A stretch of 64,000 nt of DNA from Pyrrhosoma nymphula (GCA_963573305.1 OY754329.1:66957084-67021083), one strand, 5' to 3'. Shown: positions 9,400-23,504, counted from the stretch's first letter. Notes: a model not told the origin generated them from the letters alone. Made by a program: numbers and translations.

Positions 9400-10340
9400 A
9401 AAACGTATTTCATTTTGAAACATTACAACACAAAAAAGGAACAAACAGCAAAAAAGGGAATTTTTCAAGTGGGAAAGAGGAGAGAGAGAGAGAGAGTGGA
9501 AAAATTAAAACGCGCACTTCCGTGCTGCGACCGTCAAATTAAAAACCTAGCTACTCCAGTTTGGTGCACGAGGAAAGCGCGCGCGTGTATAAAATCTTAC
9601 AAAAGAAAAAAGGGAAAAGTCACAGCGATTCACAATACGAGTATACCTTCCTTTTTTTGACAGATTAAGATGTCATCAAAAAATAATGACATTCCCCTCT
9701 TTTTTCCTATTCAATTTCTTTGTATTTTTTTCTTTTTTTTTCCTCTCTCTACGGAGGATAAAAAAGGCATCACGTATGCACGGCTCAGGCTCCGTCGGCG
9801 CGTCGCCTCTCTTTTAATGAAATTCTGTAATTTCACTCCCGACTTTTCCAAAAACCTTTTCCATCCCCCAGAGCCGCTCCTCAGGCCACGGCCATCCACC
9901 CATAAACCGTCCGACTACAATTCCGACAGTTTAATCTCCCCCAAACTCTCCCTTTTCCACACTTCACATATATAATATGTATGTATATTCCCTACTCTCG
10001 TGCGCTCTTACCCCCCTCTCTCCCTGTTTCTCTCTATCTATCACTGACTGTCTCTCCTTTCCTTTCCCTTTTTTCCATCCACACGTACACCATATTTTTT
10101 ATCTTTCCCTATAACCATATCTGCATATTAAGCGCGCTGGTTAAGTTCGCGTGAATTTAGTCCCCATTGTGCCTGTCGTCGTCGGGGATATATGTATTCT
10201 CGTTTTTTTTGCCAAGTCGGCCTCTCACATCTCACTCTCTACCTCTTCCAACTTTTTTCTTTCTCTCTCTCTCTTTGCTACCACTTGTGTCTCCTCGCCC
10301 TTTCCCTTTTAAAATTCCCGAGGGAAGGAGCATTCGAGCC
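9400..10340. other. Low-complexity, mostly pyrimidine-rich region
   Basis: An (AG)n run at about 9480 (plus-strand purines), then CT-rich DNA to about 10310. There is a TATAAAA word at about 9588 after CGCGCGTG, and several short frames that encode only biased peptides. A promoter is conceivable, but no downstream gene was found. Confidence 0.45.
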
Positions 10341-12465
10341 ACTGAATGAAAGTAAATAGAACATTGCCACCAAGTGCAAGCAGGGAGGCTAGATTGATTG
10401 CTACGTACGCTATTTTATGTGCAACAATGAAAATATAATTTTCAATCACAGACATTTAAAAAAGCGGGTTTCGTAGCAGGGTTATTTTCTCAGGTGATGA
10501 ATTTCTGTTACAATACGGGTCTAATTTTGTTTAATAATTTTTCTGTGGAATCGCAAATTGGTATTTTTTGTTATTAAATGTAACAACCCCATAAAGTACA
10601 GTCGGAGACGGTGTCTCACTATTTTTTGTTGCGCGCAATTGGGTAATTTTCAACCTCCTCAGCAATGAGGTACATTTCCACCATTATCCCATACCGTTCC
10701 CATCCCCACCATTGCACTCAAGTAGCAACGCCACTGCGTCGACATGTGAATCAACTTGGAAACCTTGGAGAAGTCAGGAGAGGCGGTCTGACCAGTTAGT
10801 ACAGCTGTGAGCTCACATCATGCCTACAAGCAACTTTTTGAAAAGTCTCATCAACCCTTTCTGGCCGGGTAGTATGTCACGAGAGTAGTAATTCCAATTG
10901 TCGCATTGCGTTATAGAGTAGGATTAAATAAAACTTTGTTTTTGATATTTCATTTTTTCTCATTTCACATCTCATTTCGAATTAAATATAATTTTTTTTT
11001 AATATTTCATTCTTACATCTCATATTATCCCAAATCTGAGCAATACGGAAATTGCAAATTTTACTAACTTGTTCTGCGTTTTTCAATATTATTTTCTTTA
11101 AATTATGCATAACAAGCTTGGAGAACGTGCCAGGTATTGTTCATAATTCGGTAAACACTTTGGATGATTCTATTGTATATGCTGCTGATTTACATCAACT
11201 ATCTATATTGCTCGTAATAATTTATTCATGAAAAATAGGATTTTTGACACTTTGAATGTCAAATGTGAACACACGCAAAGTTATTCAAATTTTTACTAAG
11301 CGTGACCTTGTCTATCGACCAGAGAGATGCTAAGATGCGTGTCGCTAATAAAATAGCAATAGCATAGCAACGTCCAAGATGGATAATGAAGTACTTCTAT
11401 GGAAATTAATTATATAAATAATATCATTTGGCTTCATTCAAACTGCCTTAAATATATTATTTGTGATGAAATAAAAATTATATAAGTTGGGGAAAAATGT
11501 TTCTCGCGGCGATTCACAGATGACTTACCACAAAATGTTAGCAGAAAATAATTAGCAATGATATTTGCGTAATTATCTACGGTAGTACTGAAAACTACCT
11601 ATACCTGTTTACTGAAAATAGCGGACTATTTAGGTCATATTTACGTGAAATTGCAAATAAATATACAAATAAACAGTCAAAAGTACCGCTATACCAATAA
11701 TGTTGTGTATGTATTACAGGTTCGGTACTTTTCTATGTTGCAAGGTTGAGAAAAGTTTAAAACCGAAATAGAAATAGGACGGTCAGTCCTTGTGATTACC
11801 ACGTGCAAAAAATCCTTGAGATTCAATGAGTGATTTGGAACCCCCTTAAAGGTACCCCGTTACCCATTACTAGGTACCAAAAAATGCCGATGACTTTTTC
11901 CGTTCATGCAACAGCGTTTTGCATCCCACTCTGATCAATCTCAATCAAGGGAACCTCCAAAGATGGGACACGGCTGAAGAGCGTGGATATCCATCAGTCA
12001 CCATCCATCGAGTGGGAGGATCAAGTAGACGGCTGCAGTTCTCTTCAATGGGGAGGTGATTGAAGACTTTTTTGACTCCGGAACATCCTTCATGCCCCCC
12101 GTCTTCCAGATCCACGTCAAGATGTATGACCTCAAAGTTAATCTACATATGTCTGTCTCCCCCCTCAATCTGCCATCTACTTCCGAGATGCATTAAAGTG
12201 TGGTGTTAAAAATCAACATGCGCCGACTCCCTTTGTGCTGCAGGCAACAAACCAGGTCCTGGGGCCAACAAAGATTTTTTCTTCAATTTTCGATTCAGTC
12301 TGACCTATCGTGGGTAAATTCCAATGATTTCCTAAAGTATCTGAGCTAGCATTGCTTGACTCAAAGAAATAACCAACTTTGCATAGACAGGAAGGGCCTT
12401 GAATTCCGATTTGAAGGCAATGTTCTTATCATAATTTGATATTCTATCAATGGAATTTGTAGGTA
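10341..12465. other. AT-rich DNA, nothing recognised
   Basis: About 2.1 kb without open frames above 60 codons, tandem repeats or palindromes of note. Confidence 0.55.
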
Positions 12466-12655
12466 ATGAATAGGCTGCAGGCGTTTAAGATGTGGGTTTG
12501 TAGGAGAATGAAGGAAGTGCGGTGGAAAGAAAGGGATACAAACGAGGAAGTGCATGGTGTGGTGGGTGAGGAGAGGAAACTTCTAAGGTGGTTGGAACAG
12601 GTAATGAGGGCGAAGGGATGCTGAAGGCCGTCAAAAAGGGGAGGATGTACGGCAT
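12466..12655 (+). pseudogene. RTE-type LINE, C-terminal fragment
   Basis: The frame from 12466 reads MNRLQAFKMWVCRRMKEVRW, then KERDTNEEVHGVVGEERKLL, then RWLEQVMRAKG to a stop at 12622. A one-base shift then continues LKAVKKGRMYG. The order (R-L-x-A-F-x-M-W-x-x-R-R-M, x-x-T-N-E-E-V, E-E-R-K-L-L, x-x-V-M-R) is the classic C-terminus of RTE-clade reverse transcriptase ORFs. The fragment is flanked by unrecognised DNA on both sides. Confidence 0.8.
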
Positions 12656-13063
12656 GAAACTGCTAACACAATGTAGGACGTTCCCGTGACCAAAATGTGT
12701 CCATTTTGCGCATAATGTCATCCAAGGAGGGTTATTTTTTAATCTCGCCTTTTTAAATTACTCTTTGCGGGAAGGTGGGGGACCCGTTTCCCTCTCTAAA
12801 TGATCGGCTCACGATAGCCCAAGGTCCGATGGTGGCTACATTTCACGTTCCTTACGACAGGTGAGATAGAACTAATTAAATGCGGAGGCGAATGAAACGG
12901 ATCAATAGTCGGAAGATACGGATCAAGATTTGAAAGAGCGGATGAGTCAAATAAAAGACCTGCAGATCACCATTTGAGAGCCGAAGATGGTCACACCGCC
13001 TGGGTGGCAGAAAGGAACTACAAAAAATGATGTAATATTCCGTATTTTATGACGTATTCTCAC

Positions 13064-13618
13064 TTAAGGTAGTTTGAGCGAAATATCACTTAACCTAGAA
13101 TTTGATCTCATTTTAAAGAAATAACTCTCATATTTCCAGTGATCTAAAAATATTAACCCTTTTCCGAACTACCTTTCGAGCAATTCGCTTGAAAATACAA
13201 TCTGTTTTGCACGGGATATATTACGGCTGTGCGCTCCAGAGGGAAGATATTGAAAAAATTTGGAATTTATAGCACCTAGATTTCGTCGAAAAACTAACGG
13301 TGAGCAGTTTGAATGTTTCCTCAACTATTTATAAAATTAAATCTATTACTCACCACAGAAATGTTTACAGAATCGCAAAAAAAACCTGCTGTTTTGAAGG
13401 TTATTTAGCTGTACGGCGTGAAAAAATGAGTCAAGTTAGAGACTAATGTAGATACATTTATATGATTAGTGAGAATTTTGGGTATATATAACTATATTTT
13501 TGCACCATTAATGTTACTATATTTACTTCACAATTCTTACAGACGCTGAAATTAAAATATAAAATACGAATATTGTCTCCATTATTACTAGGGAAATATC
13601 TAGCTCAAACTACATTAA
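13064..13618 (+). mobile_element. TTAA-flanked MITE, family T1 copy 1
   Basis: The element 13068-13614 (about 547 bp) starts GGTAGTTTGAGCG and ends GCTCAAACTACA, with TTAA at 13064-13067 and 13615-13618. A second copy lies inverted at 44872-45405, and a truncated third at about 24490-24881. Shared internal words include TTTACAGAATCGCAAA and CTCCAGAGGGAAGATAT-like sequence. No coding sequence. Its TIR resembles that of family T2 (GGTGGCTGGAGCG). Confidence 0.85.
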
Positions 13619-14922
13619 GTGAGATTACAAAATAACCCCCCAGCAGACAACTCAAGAATTAGCATAGGAATGATAGATGAATGACTTGATAATTTAGTTT
13701 TTAGCAACAACAAAATGGAGTCAAGTAGATCATTGCATCTTTAAGTTCTGACATACAGCGTATTTGATCGTTTATGAATAGTATATGAGTAGTTTGAGAA
13801 GATATCCAAGGAAAATGCAATAAGGGTTATGCTACAAGCGCCAAATAAAACTCATTTCTTTCCGCTATTGTAACAAATTAATATTTTACCTTTGAGACAT
13901 TTATTTGTTTATAAGACCCTAAGGATTTTTTATAATGGTGGCGGTGAAAGGAAAACAGCAAGAGTGCATGAACTGCGTAGCTATGACAATGTAACCATAC
14001 CTAGACCTAGAACATAAGTTTTTAAGCGTAGTTACTTATTCCTAGGGCTCAAAATATATTGTGTATTACCTGAATTTATTGCGAGTGTATAATAATATGT
14101 AAATATTGTAGAAGTGTAAAAAATATTTATTTTTTTCATCGATGATAAACTTATTTTTTAATTGCGTGAAATGGTATAAGCTCAGAGCAGTGTTAATTAT
14201 CTTTGTTTAGTATGTTTTTTTTTATTAATATGAAAATATTTACTAAGTTTAATTCCCTATGCTTCCTCGTTTACCAGAAGTTTTAAATATACCAGCACTA
14301 ATGCACTGTTATTGCTACTTATGTTGCAACACATTCAATTTATTTTTGTTAATTAAGAACGAGTCGTTAACCCCAAAACGGAGTTTTTCAAAGGGGTACT
14401 TTAGGTATTACGGATGAATGTCACTGTAAAATTTATATGATGTTGTGGAATAAACTCATTATTATTTTTTTATCTCGTTTGTAGCGGTATTATCCATGCG
14501 ACAATTCATCTACTAATGAAAGTTGGAACTCTTAAAATTTTCAACATTAAAGCTGAACTGTCACCGGCACACCTGGGCCCGCTTCGCCCGTGTAGATGCA
14601 TCAATATTATACCTAAAATATTTCTCTTCCCTCAAATTTTTCCTCGCAATTCTGTTGTAACTAAATGCCATACTATTATCAAATACACAATGCACACCGT
14701 ACGTAGCTAGCGCTTGATGCACTCCAAACTACGTCACAGCATTCAACCCAAACGATTCGCAACGACCCACGTGTCATTGGTAGTTCCATAATGTAGGCTA
14801 AGTGGGGAAGGAGAAGGAAAACAACAGCCTTGAAACTGATGTAACCGGCTAAAACTTTGTCAAAAACTAATCTTGAATGACAATTTGCACGATGCAAAAT
14901 ATTCACAAATTAAATTCGTTTA
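13619..14922. other. AT-rich DNA, nothing recognised
   Basis: No supported feature. Two overlapping 64-75 codon frames on opposite strands near 14.5-14.9 kb have no recognisable content. Confidence 0.55.
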
Positions 14923-14954
14923 TACCGGTATCAACGCATAGGCGTCATCTTCAG
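14923..14954 (-). ncRNA. Hammerhead-like motif
   Basis: On the minus strand: CTGAAGA (intact core), extra T, GACGC, CTAT loop, GCGTT (5 pairs, one G-T), then GATACCGGTA. The second A of GAAA is T (GATA), which should impair catalysis. ACCGGT is self-complementary, as at 6.9 and 50.6 kb. Surrounding DNA (14955-15480) shows only GATA-rich simple sequence near 15070. Confidence 0.45.
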
Positions 14955-15489
14955 ATACAAATTATTTCACACACGTCCAGGGAAATATATAATTCAGGTT
15001 AGGGTAGGGGAGAGGAAGGTTTAGTAGGAGGGATAGACCAGGATGAAGGTTTGGAATAGGAGTATGGTTAGATAGATAGATAAACGTCTTTTTTGGGGCA
15101 AGATTGAGACTTTAAAAGTCCCTTCTTCCATCTAACCCCTCGTCAGTGCATGAATACAGTGAATATGACAAACAATGCAAAATATAAATCAAAGAAAAAT
15201 ACTAAAAACAATTGAAATAGAATATTAACGCGACACAATTAAGTATCAGAAATAAGTGCAAAATGTTATGTACAATTGAGAGGATAACGTGAGGATTGTG
15301 GCTAGCATCCGTCACGGAGAAAACCCACTGAAGAAAAACACCCACACATGAAGGGGGTGTGAAAAACCTGCGAAACCCTACTGAGGGAAGCTAATGTGAC
15401 TCATGTTAGAGAGTTTGGGGGAAGGGGTAGTGTTATAAAATACGATAGGTGAAGGTTAACTTGGTGGTGGTTTTAAATGGAATATACTG

Positions 15490-15562
15490 GAACAGGAGCC
15501 GAACCATGGATCTATTGGTTACCGAGCCAATGCGTAGACCACCACGCTACCCAGGCTTCCCT
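15490..15562 (-). mobile_element. tRNA-derived SINE head
   Basis: On the minus strand: GGGTAGCGTGGTGGTCTACG as A box and GGTTCGGCTCC (15495-15505) as B box, about 35 bases apart. The arm sequences do not fold into a full cloverleaf with an acceptor stem, so a SINE or tRNA pseudogene is more likely than a functional tRNA. Confidence 0.6.
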
Positions 15563-15579
15563 ATTCCTATGGCGAGTTT

Positions 15580-17659
15580 GGAAGGATCTAAGGAGTCTAG
15601 GAGTTTAGTCCTTACTGTCGATCAAGGAACGCACTTGTACGAGAATATGGGCTTCTAAGGAGCAACTTCTCCCTCATGAAAGTAAAAATATTACCCCCTC
15701 CTATATCCTGTAGCATCTTTTTTTCCACAACCGCGGTGCAATTTTCGGTCAGGGAATTTTCCAAAGGAGAATTTTTCTACGTTTTTTTCCGCCGTTTTTG
15801 GCTGAAATGATAATCTTGATACAACGCAGACCTTGCATAGCTTGATGCGCATAATTTATTGCCTTGGAGGTAGCTCTATCTACTCGGTGCATTAAAATAT
15901 TTTCCAAATGATTATGATCGTACTTGGGTTATCACACGGCTAACACTAAACTGAAAACGTATTTAAATCCGTGAATTTTAATTTGGTGTCCTTATGACGG
16001 GTAGAAATTTCAGTTAGATCCGTAAATATAGCAGAGAAGCATAGCAGGAGTCATTACATTTTCGATAGAAAAACCCCTCCCCATCTGTTGATAATTATTC
16101 ATTCACTAATTAACGATAAAAACGTTTACTGATAAACTGGCAAACCAATCACTGAAAACAATGCATTATGATAGCTTCTGTCGGTTTGCCTTTCACTTAA
16201 CGGTCGACAAAGGAAGCAGCTTTGCTTTGATTTCCCCAAATTGAATTTTCGAGAAATCTCATTAGCGCCTTGGTCGGAAATAATGACGAGAGACTAAATG
16301 TTTCCATTGATCCTCTCAAATCATAAAGCAAAAACATTCGCTCCCGTACAAAACTAGATTGAATATTGATCAAATGCATTTACAAATATTCCTGAATCAT
16401 TCACTCGTAAACTACTAATTGAGTGTATCAGGCGATGTTCTGACAGAGTAAAAAGAAGGATATACAATTTCAGAAACTTCCTGTATTTTGTTAATATTGA
16501 CAATAAGTGATTAAATGTAAATTGGACAAGTGCATCCCAAAGATTCAAATGTAATGTTACGGTTCAAAATGTGGTAATGCAAATATGATTGCTGAGGTAA
16601 AATAAGTTATGAAAACAAACTCTACCCTTAATCAAAGAGCTAAGGTGAATAAGTCCAGATCACATCGAAGAGTTGCTGCCCTTAGCGCTCCTTTCTCAAG
16701 GCACGTGTACTTACCTTCCGTACTACTGATTAATCTAATTGGAATATTCATTTGTTTTTAATGCTAATGTGAATGACACAAATTGGTTCTCATCTATATT
16801 ATTTAGTCGTTACGTGAATTCTGCTTCGCATATGATGTTTTGGGAAATCTAACCAACCAGAAAACATATTCACTTTCAATGCTGATAACAATAATTCCAA
16901 TTCATTATCAACTCAATAATATAGTCACTGTGTGAATGAGGAACCTAAAACATTTCAAAAATGCGTACATACTCTAAAAAATATACAAAATACCAATTTG
17001 ATCATCTTTCAGGAACAATTTTGACTGACATCGCGTAAATCAGGTTGTAGCAATAACATACTACTTATTGTGACTTTGATGATACAATGCAGGTCTTCCA
17101 TGAAATTAATGAAAACGGAGCCCCATTTTTACTAAAGCCGAATTTGAAACTGAAAGGGAAGCAATATTTTCCTCCTAAACGTCGTCACGAGATCAAATCT
17201 AGCACAGAGTAATAACCCGAAAAAATTGACTTTCTTCTATATGCTACTGACATTCCACAATTGGTTGGTCCAAAAAAGGATTGCATATAAAAGATATAGA
17301 ATTTTTCGCAGCAGTGGCATTGGAAACAGCTAACTAATATTTAATTATTAATTTAGACGCAAAATTTTTCAATAAATCCGTCTGGTTCTCAACTAAATTA
17401 TTCTTTCGTGACTATTATATTTCGCTATTTGATAACCGAACTATTCAGAGACATATATTTCTATTATGACGAGTATTCAACATTGAATTTATAGATTTTA
17501 CTTTCCATCACTGGGAAAATAGTGGGCCTCGTGCAACTAAATTTCATCAATGAAAATTTTACATTCTTAGTGAAAATGCCAGTTAATGCGTCAAGATATT
17601 GGAAAAGAAGTTACATTCATAATTATCATTAAAGTATTCTACCGGTTAAGACAGGCTTA
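15580..17659. other. AT-rich DNA, nothing recognised
   Basis: About 2 kb with no supported gene, palindrome or tandem array. Confidence 0.55.
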
Positions 17660-18215
17660 AATGGAAGAGAGCAAAAATGAAACTACCAAAGCTTTCAATC
17701 CCTTGGATGATCATCTAACTAATGTCTGGTCGTCCGTGTATACAACAAAGTTTACCAACAGAACTACTTTCCATGCCTCTCTTACTATTTATTTCCTTAG
17801 AATAAATTAATTTTGGAAAACAAATGCGAAAACGGGCAGCCTTGTCTTACCCTGCGATTTACAACAGACCACCCTGATTCTCCGTCAGCAAACCTCATCC
17901 GTGTCCTTTCGTGTGAGTTTCGGGTGAGTATTCTATCTCACCAATCTTTTCCTATTTTCCTATTTAAGTATCTGCATTAGTTTTTAGTCATTTGCTCCAC
18001 TAAACTTCTTTTCTAAATCAACAAACAAACAAAGACATCAAGATTATCTCTTATTATGAGTCTCGTCAAGTTTTCTCATCAACTACTTCCTTGTAGGTAC
18101 TAGGAATAAGTTTGAACAAATATCCTCTTCCATTATCACCTATATTCTTCAGTAACTCCGAAGGCATGTTATCCACTCTCACAGGTTGAATAAATAAACA
18201 AAAATAGAAAACACC
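17660..18215 (-). pseudogene. RTE-type LINE reverse transcriptase, fragment
   Basis: On the minus strand the order of reverse transcriptase blocks is recognisable: VDNMPSELLKNIGDNGRGYL at about 18110-18190, motif A FVDLEKKFS at about 17998-18024, motif B RVRQGCPFSHLF at about 17830-17856, and motif C VVYTDDQTLV at about 17725-17745. In-frame stops and frame changes separate the blocks, so it is dead, but the catalytic D of motif A and the DD of motif C remain. LINE-type ORFs elsewhere in the window (58.4-59.5 kb) belong to the same broad clade but differ in sequence. Confidence 0.8.
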
Positions 18216-18370
18216 AAAGCAATGGTACAAACTGCCTTTTCTAGGCAATATTAGTCGTATTTAAAGTGGTGCCTGTACGAATACCTGAAGACATTTTTGA
18301 CGTTTGCTTTTATAACCCTGTAATTTTTGGTAAATTACTTTTTAATTCCAAAGACCAAATTGACGTGCAA

Positions 18371-18469
18371 CATAAAAGTGGTGTTTATTAGATGAAGTGT
18401 GGTGAATACAACTATGTTGGCCAGACAGGAAGAAAATTTATGACCAGAATAAATGAACATAAGAACTAA
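18371..18469 (+). pseudogene. Penelope-like element GIY-YIG endonuclease fragment
   Basis: One frame reads HKSGVY, stop (18389-18391), then MKCGEYNYVGQTGRKFMTR, INEHKN, stop. The GVY...C-G-x-x-Y-V-G-Q-T-G-R-x-F-x-x-R-x-x-E-H order matches the GIY-YIG nuclease of Penelope-like retroelements: catalytic Tyr, YVG, and the R and E of the helix. The remaining endonuclease and the reverse transcriptase were not found nearby. It supports the presence of Penelope-like elements, whose terminal repeats carry hammerhead motifs. Confidence 0.75.
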
Positions 18470-21400
18470 AATGTGCTAAAAATAATGATGACTAAATTAT
18501 GATATGTGGCATCCATGTATGCAAAACAATTGATAGAGACTGACCACCGAGGAAACTTAGTCCCTTGGAAAAAATTGCAATTTTTAAACGAATGTGTTCT
18601 CCGGTATTGTTCTTTTAAATGATTTGTCTGAATTTAAATGTTCAACTTAGACCTCCATATCTGGCATATCCCATTTTACACCACAAACCAATACTGACCT
18701 AACCTATTCCATACATCCCCCGCCCCTTCTACATTGAACCCGAACCATCATTGCCCTCCCATGCTCCACCTCCCTCCCATTTTCCAACGACTCGACAAGA
18801 TTTGAACGGTTTAACCCACACCATGCTTTACTCCTCAAGTCACCTTCAAATTCCTTCCTCTTCCGAAACTGCAACTGTCCAAATCGTCTCACCCCCATGT
18901 CTTTCTCCCTATGGTGCACTATTCAAGACTGCCCTAATTCTCCGTCTTGGCAGTCAAAATTTCCCTGTAAATGACAATTATGTGCTGAACTCGGTTGGGA
19001 GTAGTTAAAAGTTGTGTGGAATATTGCAAATTTGTCTTTTTTTCGATCACCTATACACGTTTTGGATGAGCCTCCTATCACACCGATCTATTCTTTTTTT
19101 CATGAGACTTCATTAGTTTTTTTCCCGAATAGCTCAGTGCAACGCCTTTTCGAAATTCATAAAGCATGCGAAAACGTCCTGATTGCAAATAGGATTATTT
19201 GGATTATCCCCTCCAACCTTCGCAAGTCCACATCGCATCCTTAACCCACACAATCCCTCACCCACTCTCACCAACCTCCAACCACCTCTGCTCTATTGAT
19301 CTCCAGGTGTTGTTCACACGCGTTAATCCCTTTGAGAAGGATCTCTGTTAGGCTGCTGCAAATTGATCCATCTTTCCCGAGAGCCAGGGTGGGAGGGGAC
19401 ACGTGTCGCAAATACCATTGCAACATCATCAACGTCTCTCTTCGTCAGTGATTAGATTCAGAGGGTCTCTCGCTTCCACCACTAAGGGATGATTAATTGC
19501 CGACTGAGCCTCCTTCGTCTCGGATTATTTTCGGGTAGGTGAGGACGTCGTCGCCTCGTTCCCCGGATGATTCGAATATTTTACAATCTCTACGCTTTAC
19601 GTCTTTTAATCTTTACGTATGGCGGGGAAAAAGCGTTGCATGGGAATTAGGTTTCAATGGATTTTCAAATCAGAAATGCGAAACCTAAAAGAGCGAGATA
19701 AAGGCATTCAGTGGTATCCCCTTGTAAATAAATTAGATATTTTTTAAATACTTTTACTTACTTTTTACTTATGTGAAACTTTTTTTAGGAACCACACATT
19801 TGATTTATAGTATTGAAAATTTCATTTGTAATTGTCACCTACCAATAAATAGTCTCCAGGCATTATTATAAAACATCATCTGTAGACGATGAATAATATT
19901 TCCGGGAAGATATGTCAGGGTTGGTATTTGGTAAATATAGTTTTAATCATGTTAATAATACTTTCCAGTTCTTTCCGCTTTCCCCGATCCGATTCATTGC
20001 TTCAATTTTCTATTATTTTGGGCTGTTCTTTCTGCTTTCTGTTCTTTTATCTGTCTAAAATTACTTTAACAATATATCTTTCATATAGCAACACACCTCA
20101 GTATTCAACCTCCACTTAACAATGCTTCGAAACCACTAAGGTAACATTATTTCTTCATGAATGCATTTTCACTCGGAATGTCCAACGCCCGGACGGAACG
20201 CCCGGAATGTCCAACAGGAAATTCCGGGCGTGTGAGTCCATGAAGGTCAAGTTGAACACCCACAGAGTTTATTCTGTGAGCAAAAATTCTTGAGAAGACA
20301 AAACAAAAGAACACAGAAGTAGAACACCAATGTACGACAAGATATAGGAAAAGTTAAAGAAATGCATCTAGAAGAAGAAAATTAGTCATACGCTCTTTGG
20401 AAAATTTATGTCACGCAATATTATTGGGACCTCAACAGTATGGTGTAGGCAATAGTTTCTACCCTTAAAACAGCCTAAATATATTCAATTTCAGCTAGGG
20501 ATGTTCACAATCGAGGTTACATCTCTCCGCCACTGTAGCAGCAGCTCCGACTGATAATTAATACATTTTCACAGGTTGATTGATTATTACAGGAAAGGCG
20601 ATATGAAAATGTTTCAGAGAGATGGACGAAAATTGATCGAGTCCTTCTTTTAATATTAACTAGCTCCACGCATTTTACATTACTTAATTTTACTAAAAGG
20701 TTTTCAATAACCTAAAATTGTGCAAGCGTAAATGCAATGCAATGTCATTTCACATCATAATCACCAGACTATAACCGTTACAGAACAGCTGCATAAATGA
20801 TTGGTCATTTAGAAAATGCATGAATTCAGAACGGTTAAAGATAATTACATGGTTAATTCATCCACAGGGTGGTTAAATATTTGTAGTACATGCCTGAAGC
20901 TATAGAAGCATTATCCAATAAGTGCTCAAACTTTACTCCTATGAAATTACTTTTACGCTAGAGAAAAATTATGAGGAATTCGCCATATAATATGCGAATA
21001 GTGTTCGATTAGCCACAAAATTTGTTCATTTAAAAATAGTTTAACTATTAACCTATTTTACTGTGCCTAATCTAAAAGGCATGGTTAGATAGGCATATGT
21101 GTACACAATATTGCCTCCTCTTCAAAGCGTGTATTTTACGTCGAAAGAGTAACTAGTGAACTAGCGCCACCGAGGCGGGATGGTATGCATCGAAAAGGAT
21201 ATTGTGTTTAACAGTGGTTTCTCTTTAACGACCACTCAAATGATTAATGTCTGGGACGGATTGCCTTCCCTCTTGCTTGTATCACTGTAGTCAAGTGTTC
21301 GGCCACCATAGGTATTTCTGGTATGAATAACTCATTAAAAATATGAATGATGCCTCTGGTCATTACCAGCCAAGTGCCAGTTATGCGATTTCCGGAATAC

Positions 21401-22395
21401 CTAATCTTCTGAGAAAACACAAGGAAGGAAGAGAAAGGAAATGGCTCCTTTCCTCCCAGGGAGTGGATCTTTCATGCCAGAGGCATACCTCCAGTCAGTA
21501 ACCGCCCAGCTCCAATCTTCTTCTCCTCCTCATATCTCTATCTCCTGATACATCGCCAGCTTCATCCTAATAAAATTACACATTATACAGCGAGCCTCTG
21601 CCACGAATGTTGATAGGGGCGTCAAGTTACCAACCATAGAAAATAAAAAGGTATCAAAACAGAGCAGATTTGAAATGTGTGTGGTGTTTTTCGATGAATG
21701 AATATAATGCAAAATAATACTATGTTCATCATCATTGTGAGTGAAAAACGATTGTAGAATGTGTCTATCTTTAGCATTATATCACTTTTGTCAAAAATAA
21801 AGATATTGTGGTAGAATTATGCCGATCGTGTCAGATTGAAATCCATGAGATTGACATTTTTGCTGAGACTTAAGCGAGTAACACTCAAGTTATAAGCAAA
21901 TTCCGTTGGAGGTCCCTCCAATACTTCTCCCACACTGCCCAAAAATACAAATGAGTCTTTAATCATAATTCGTGCCTATCCTTGAACCATGTTCATGAGA
22001 TCTTTCTGTGTTAGGTGATCCCAAATACTAGAAATCTATTCGATGCCAAATGAAATATGGCCAAATGAAATATGGCAGTCAATGAGTGATGTCAACAAGG
22101 CGACAAGTATGCAATGATATATTCTTAGAATCCCAATTTCCGGACAAAATTATTTTGCGAAATAGAATTGCAAGAAGCCGGCCTAATCCACATTGTTCAT
22201 TCGTCGAATTACACTATATTAACTACTGGCACAAATGTGGAATGTCGTCCACATGAACACACTCAATAAGTTTTCTTTCTAGAAAAAGCCATTTCCCAGT
22301 ATCCTCCGGTGATCCCAATAAGCCTCTCTTCGCTTTTCATCAGGTTTCCCGAGGGCTGAACCAACTAAACTTAAAACTTGACAGAAACACACATA
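18470..22395. other. Nothing recognised; GC-richer island at 19.25-19.58 kb
   Basis: Mostly AT-rich DNA with scattered 60-85 codon frames lacking motifs. A short GC-richer stretch at about 19250-19580 contains no frame or repeat I can identify. At 20176-20233 the words CGCCCGGA and GGAATGTCCAAC are locally duplicated and inverted. Confidence 0.5.
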
Positions 22396-22420
22396 CCTTG
22401 GGCTGAGAATAACCAACCAA

Positions 22421-22482
22421 GACGGCGATCGATCCCGAGATCCCATGGTTAGCAGGCGAGGATAACCTAACCGCCACCATGG
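22421..22482 (-). mobile_element. tRNA-derived SINE head
   Basis: On the minus strand: GGTGGCGGTTAGGTTATCC (A-box-like) and GGGATCGATCGCC (B-box-like) about 35 bases apart, followed by TTGGTTGGTTATTCTCAGCC. The downstream body is unfamiliar. From 22490 to 23500 nothing else was seen. Confidence 0.5.
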
Positions 22483-23504
22483 GGTGCAATGTATTCTCGT
22501 AATTTGTTTTATTACTCAGGCTTTGATTATTTGATACTGCTTCCTCTCCCTAGTCATATTACCACCAATATATTCATGTACATCTAAAACAATTTATTAT
22601 TATTTGGACAATATGCCAGTTAAGGTACGTTTAAATGGACTGAATTTTCTCCAGATTCCTAAAGACGCAGCTCCATATCTACGTACACAACTTTTCTTCA
22701 TCTCAGTATATGTCCTACTCTTCTTCATCCCGCCCAAAAATACTATTATCTTTCTTCCCCCTCCTGGGTTGCTCAACATCCTCCCCTTTACTACGGCCGT
22801 GTTGAGTCAGTAACATAAAAAACTTGTGCAAACCAGAAAGCATTTTTTCATTTTGTTCTGGAGGAGGTTCTTTAGGCACTGCCGAAGATTCTTCGACGTA
22901 GCTAACACTTTATATTAAGCCTCTTTATGACATAATATAAATAATTTTCAATTACTTTGAGATGAAAAACCGATCCACGCCACTGACTGATTGAGTAACA
23001 TTTTATCAAAGAGGCGACCGTATCCGAATCGGCAACAAACCAGTTAAAACTAGTAAAAATGTAACGTTTTAATGTTTTTTTTGTCTCAGTTTCGGAATTG
23101 TTTTCCAAATGAAAAAAAACGACTTGCTCTTTAAATGCCACTGGGGCCAACATAATTGAAGTGCTTATATTGCTAGTTTCAATAAGTAGGCTTTTTAATA
23201 GCCAAGTTAAACTTAAAGGCCTTTCTTGTTAAACTGAGACCGACAGTCGGTCATTTTCTTGTTTATTCTGGACGAAGAATGAAATGACGCAAACAAAAAT
23301 GACAAAAAATTCTAACGTAGCTTACGTCCGTCAAGGGACTAAACAACAGCAGGCATATTCATATTCTGGCCACGCATAGAAAAAAATACCCCTAATAGAT
23401 GATTCTCCTTTGTGATCTCTTTTTTAACATCACCATCACCAAATTAAGTTATTTTTCTTATTATTTGATAAGTTATAACAACACTTAATTGCATAAAATC
23501 CACA

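Noticed and set aside
9585..9596. TATA-box promoter near 9588
   Set aside because: The TATAAAA word lies in simple-sequence DNA, and no downstream coding frame or initiator could be supported.
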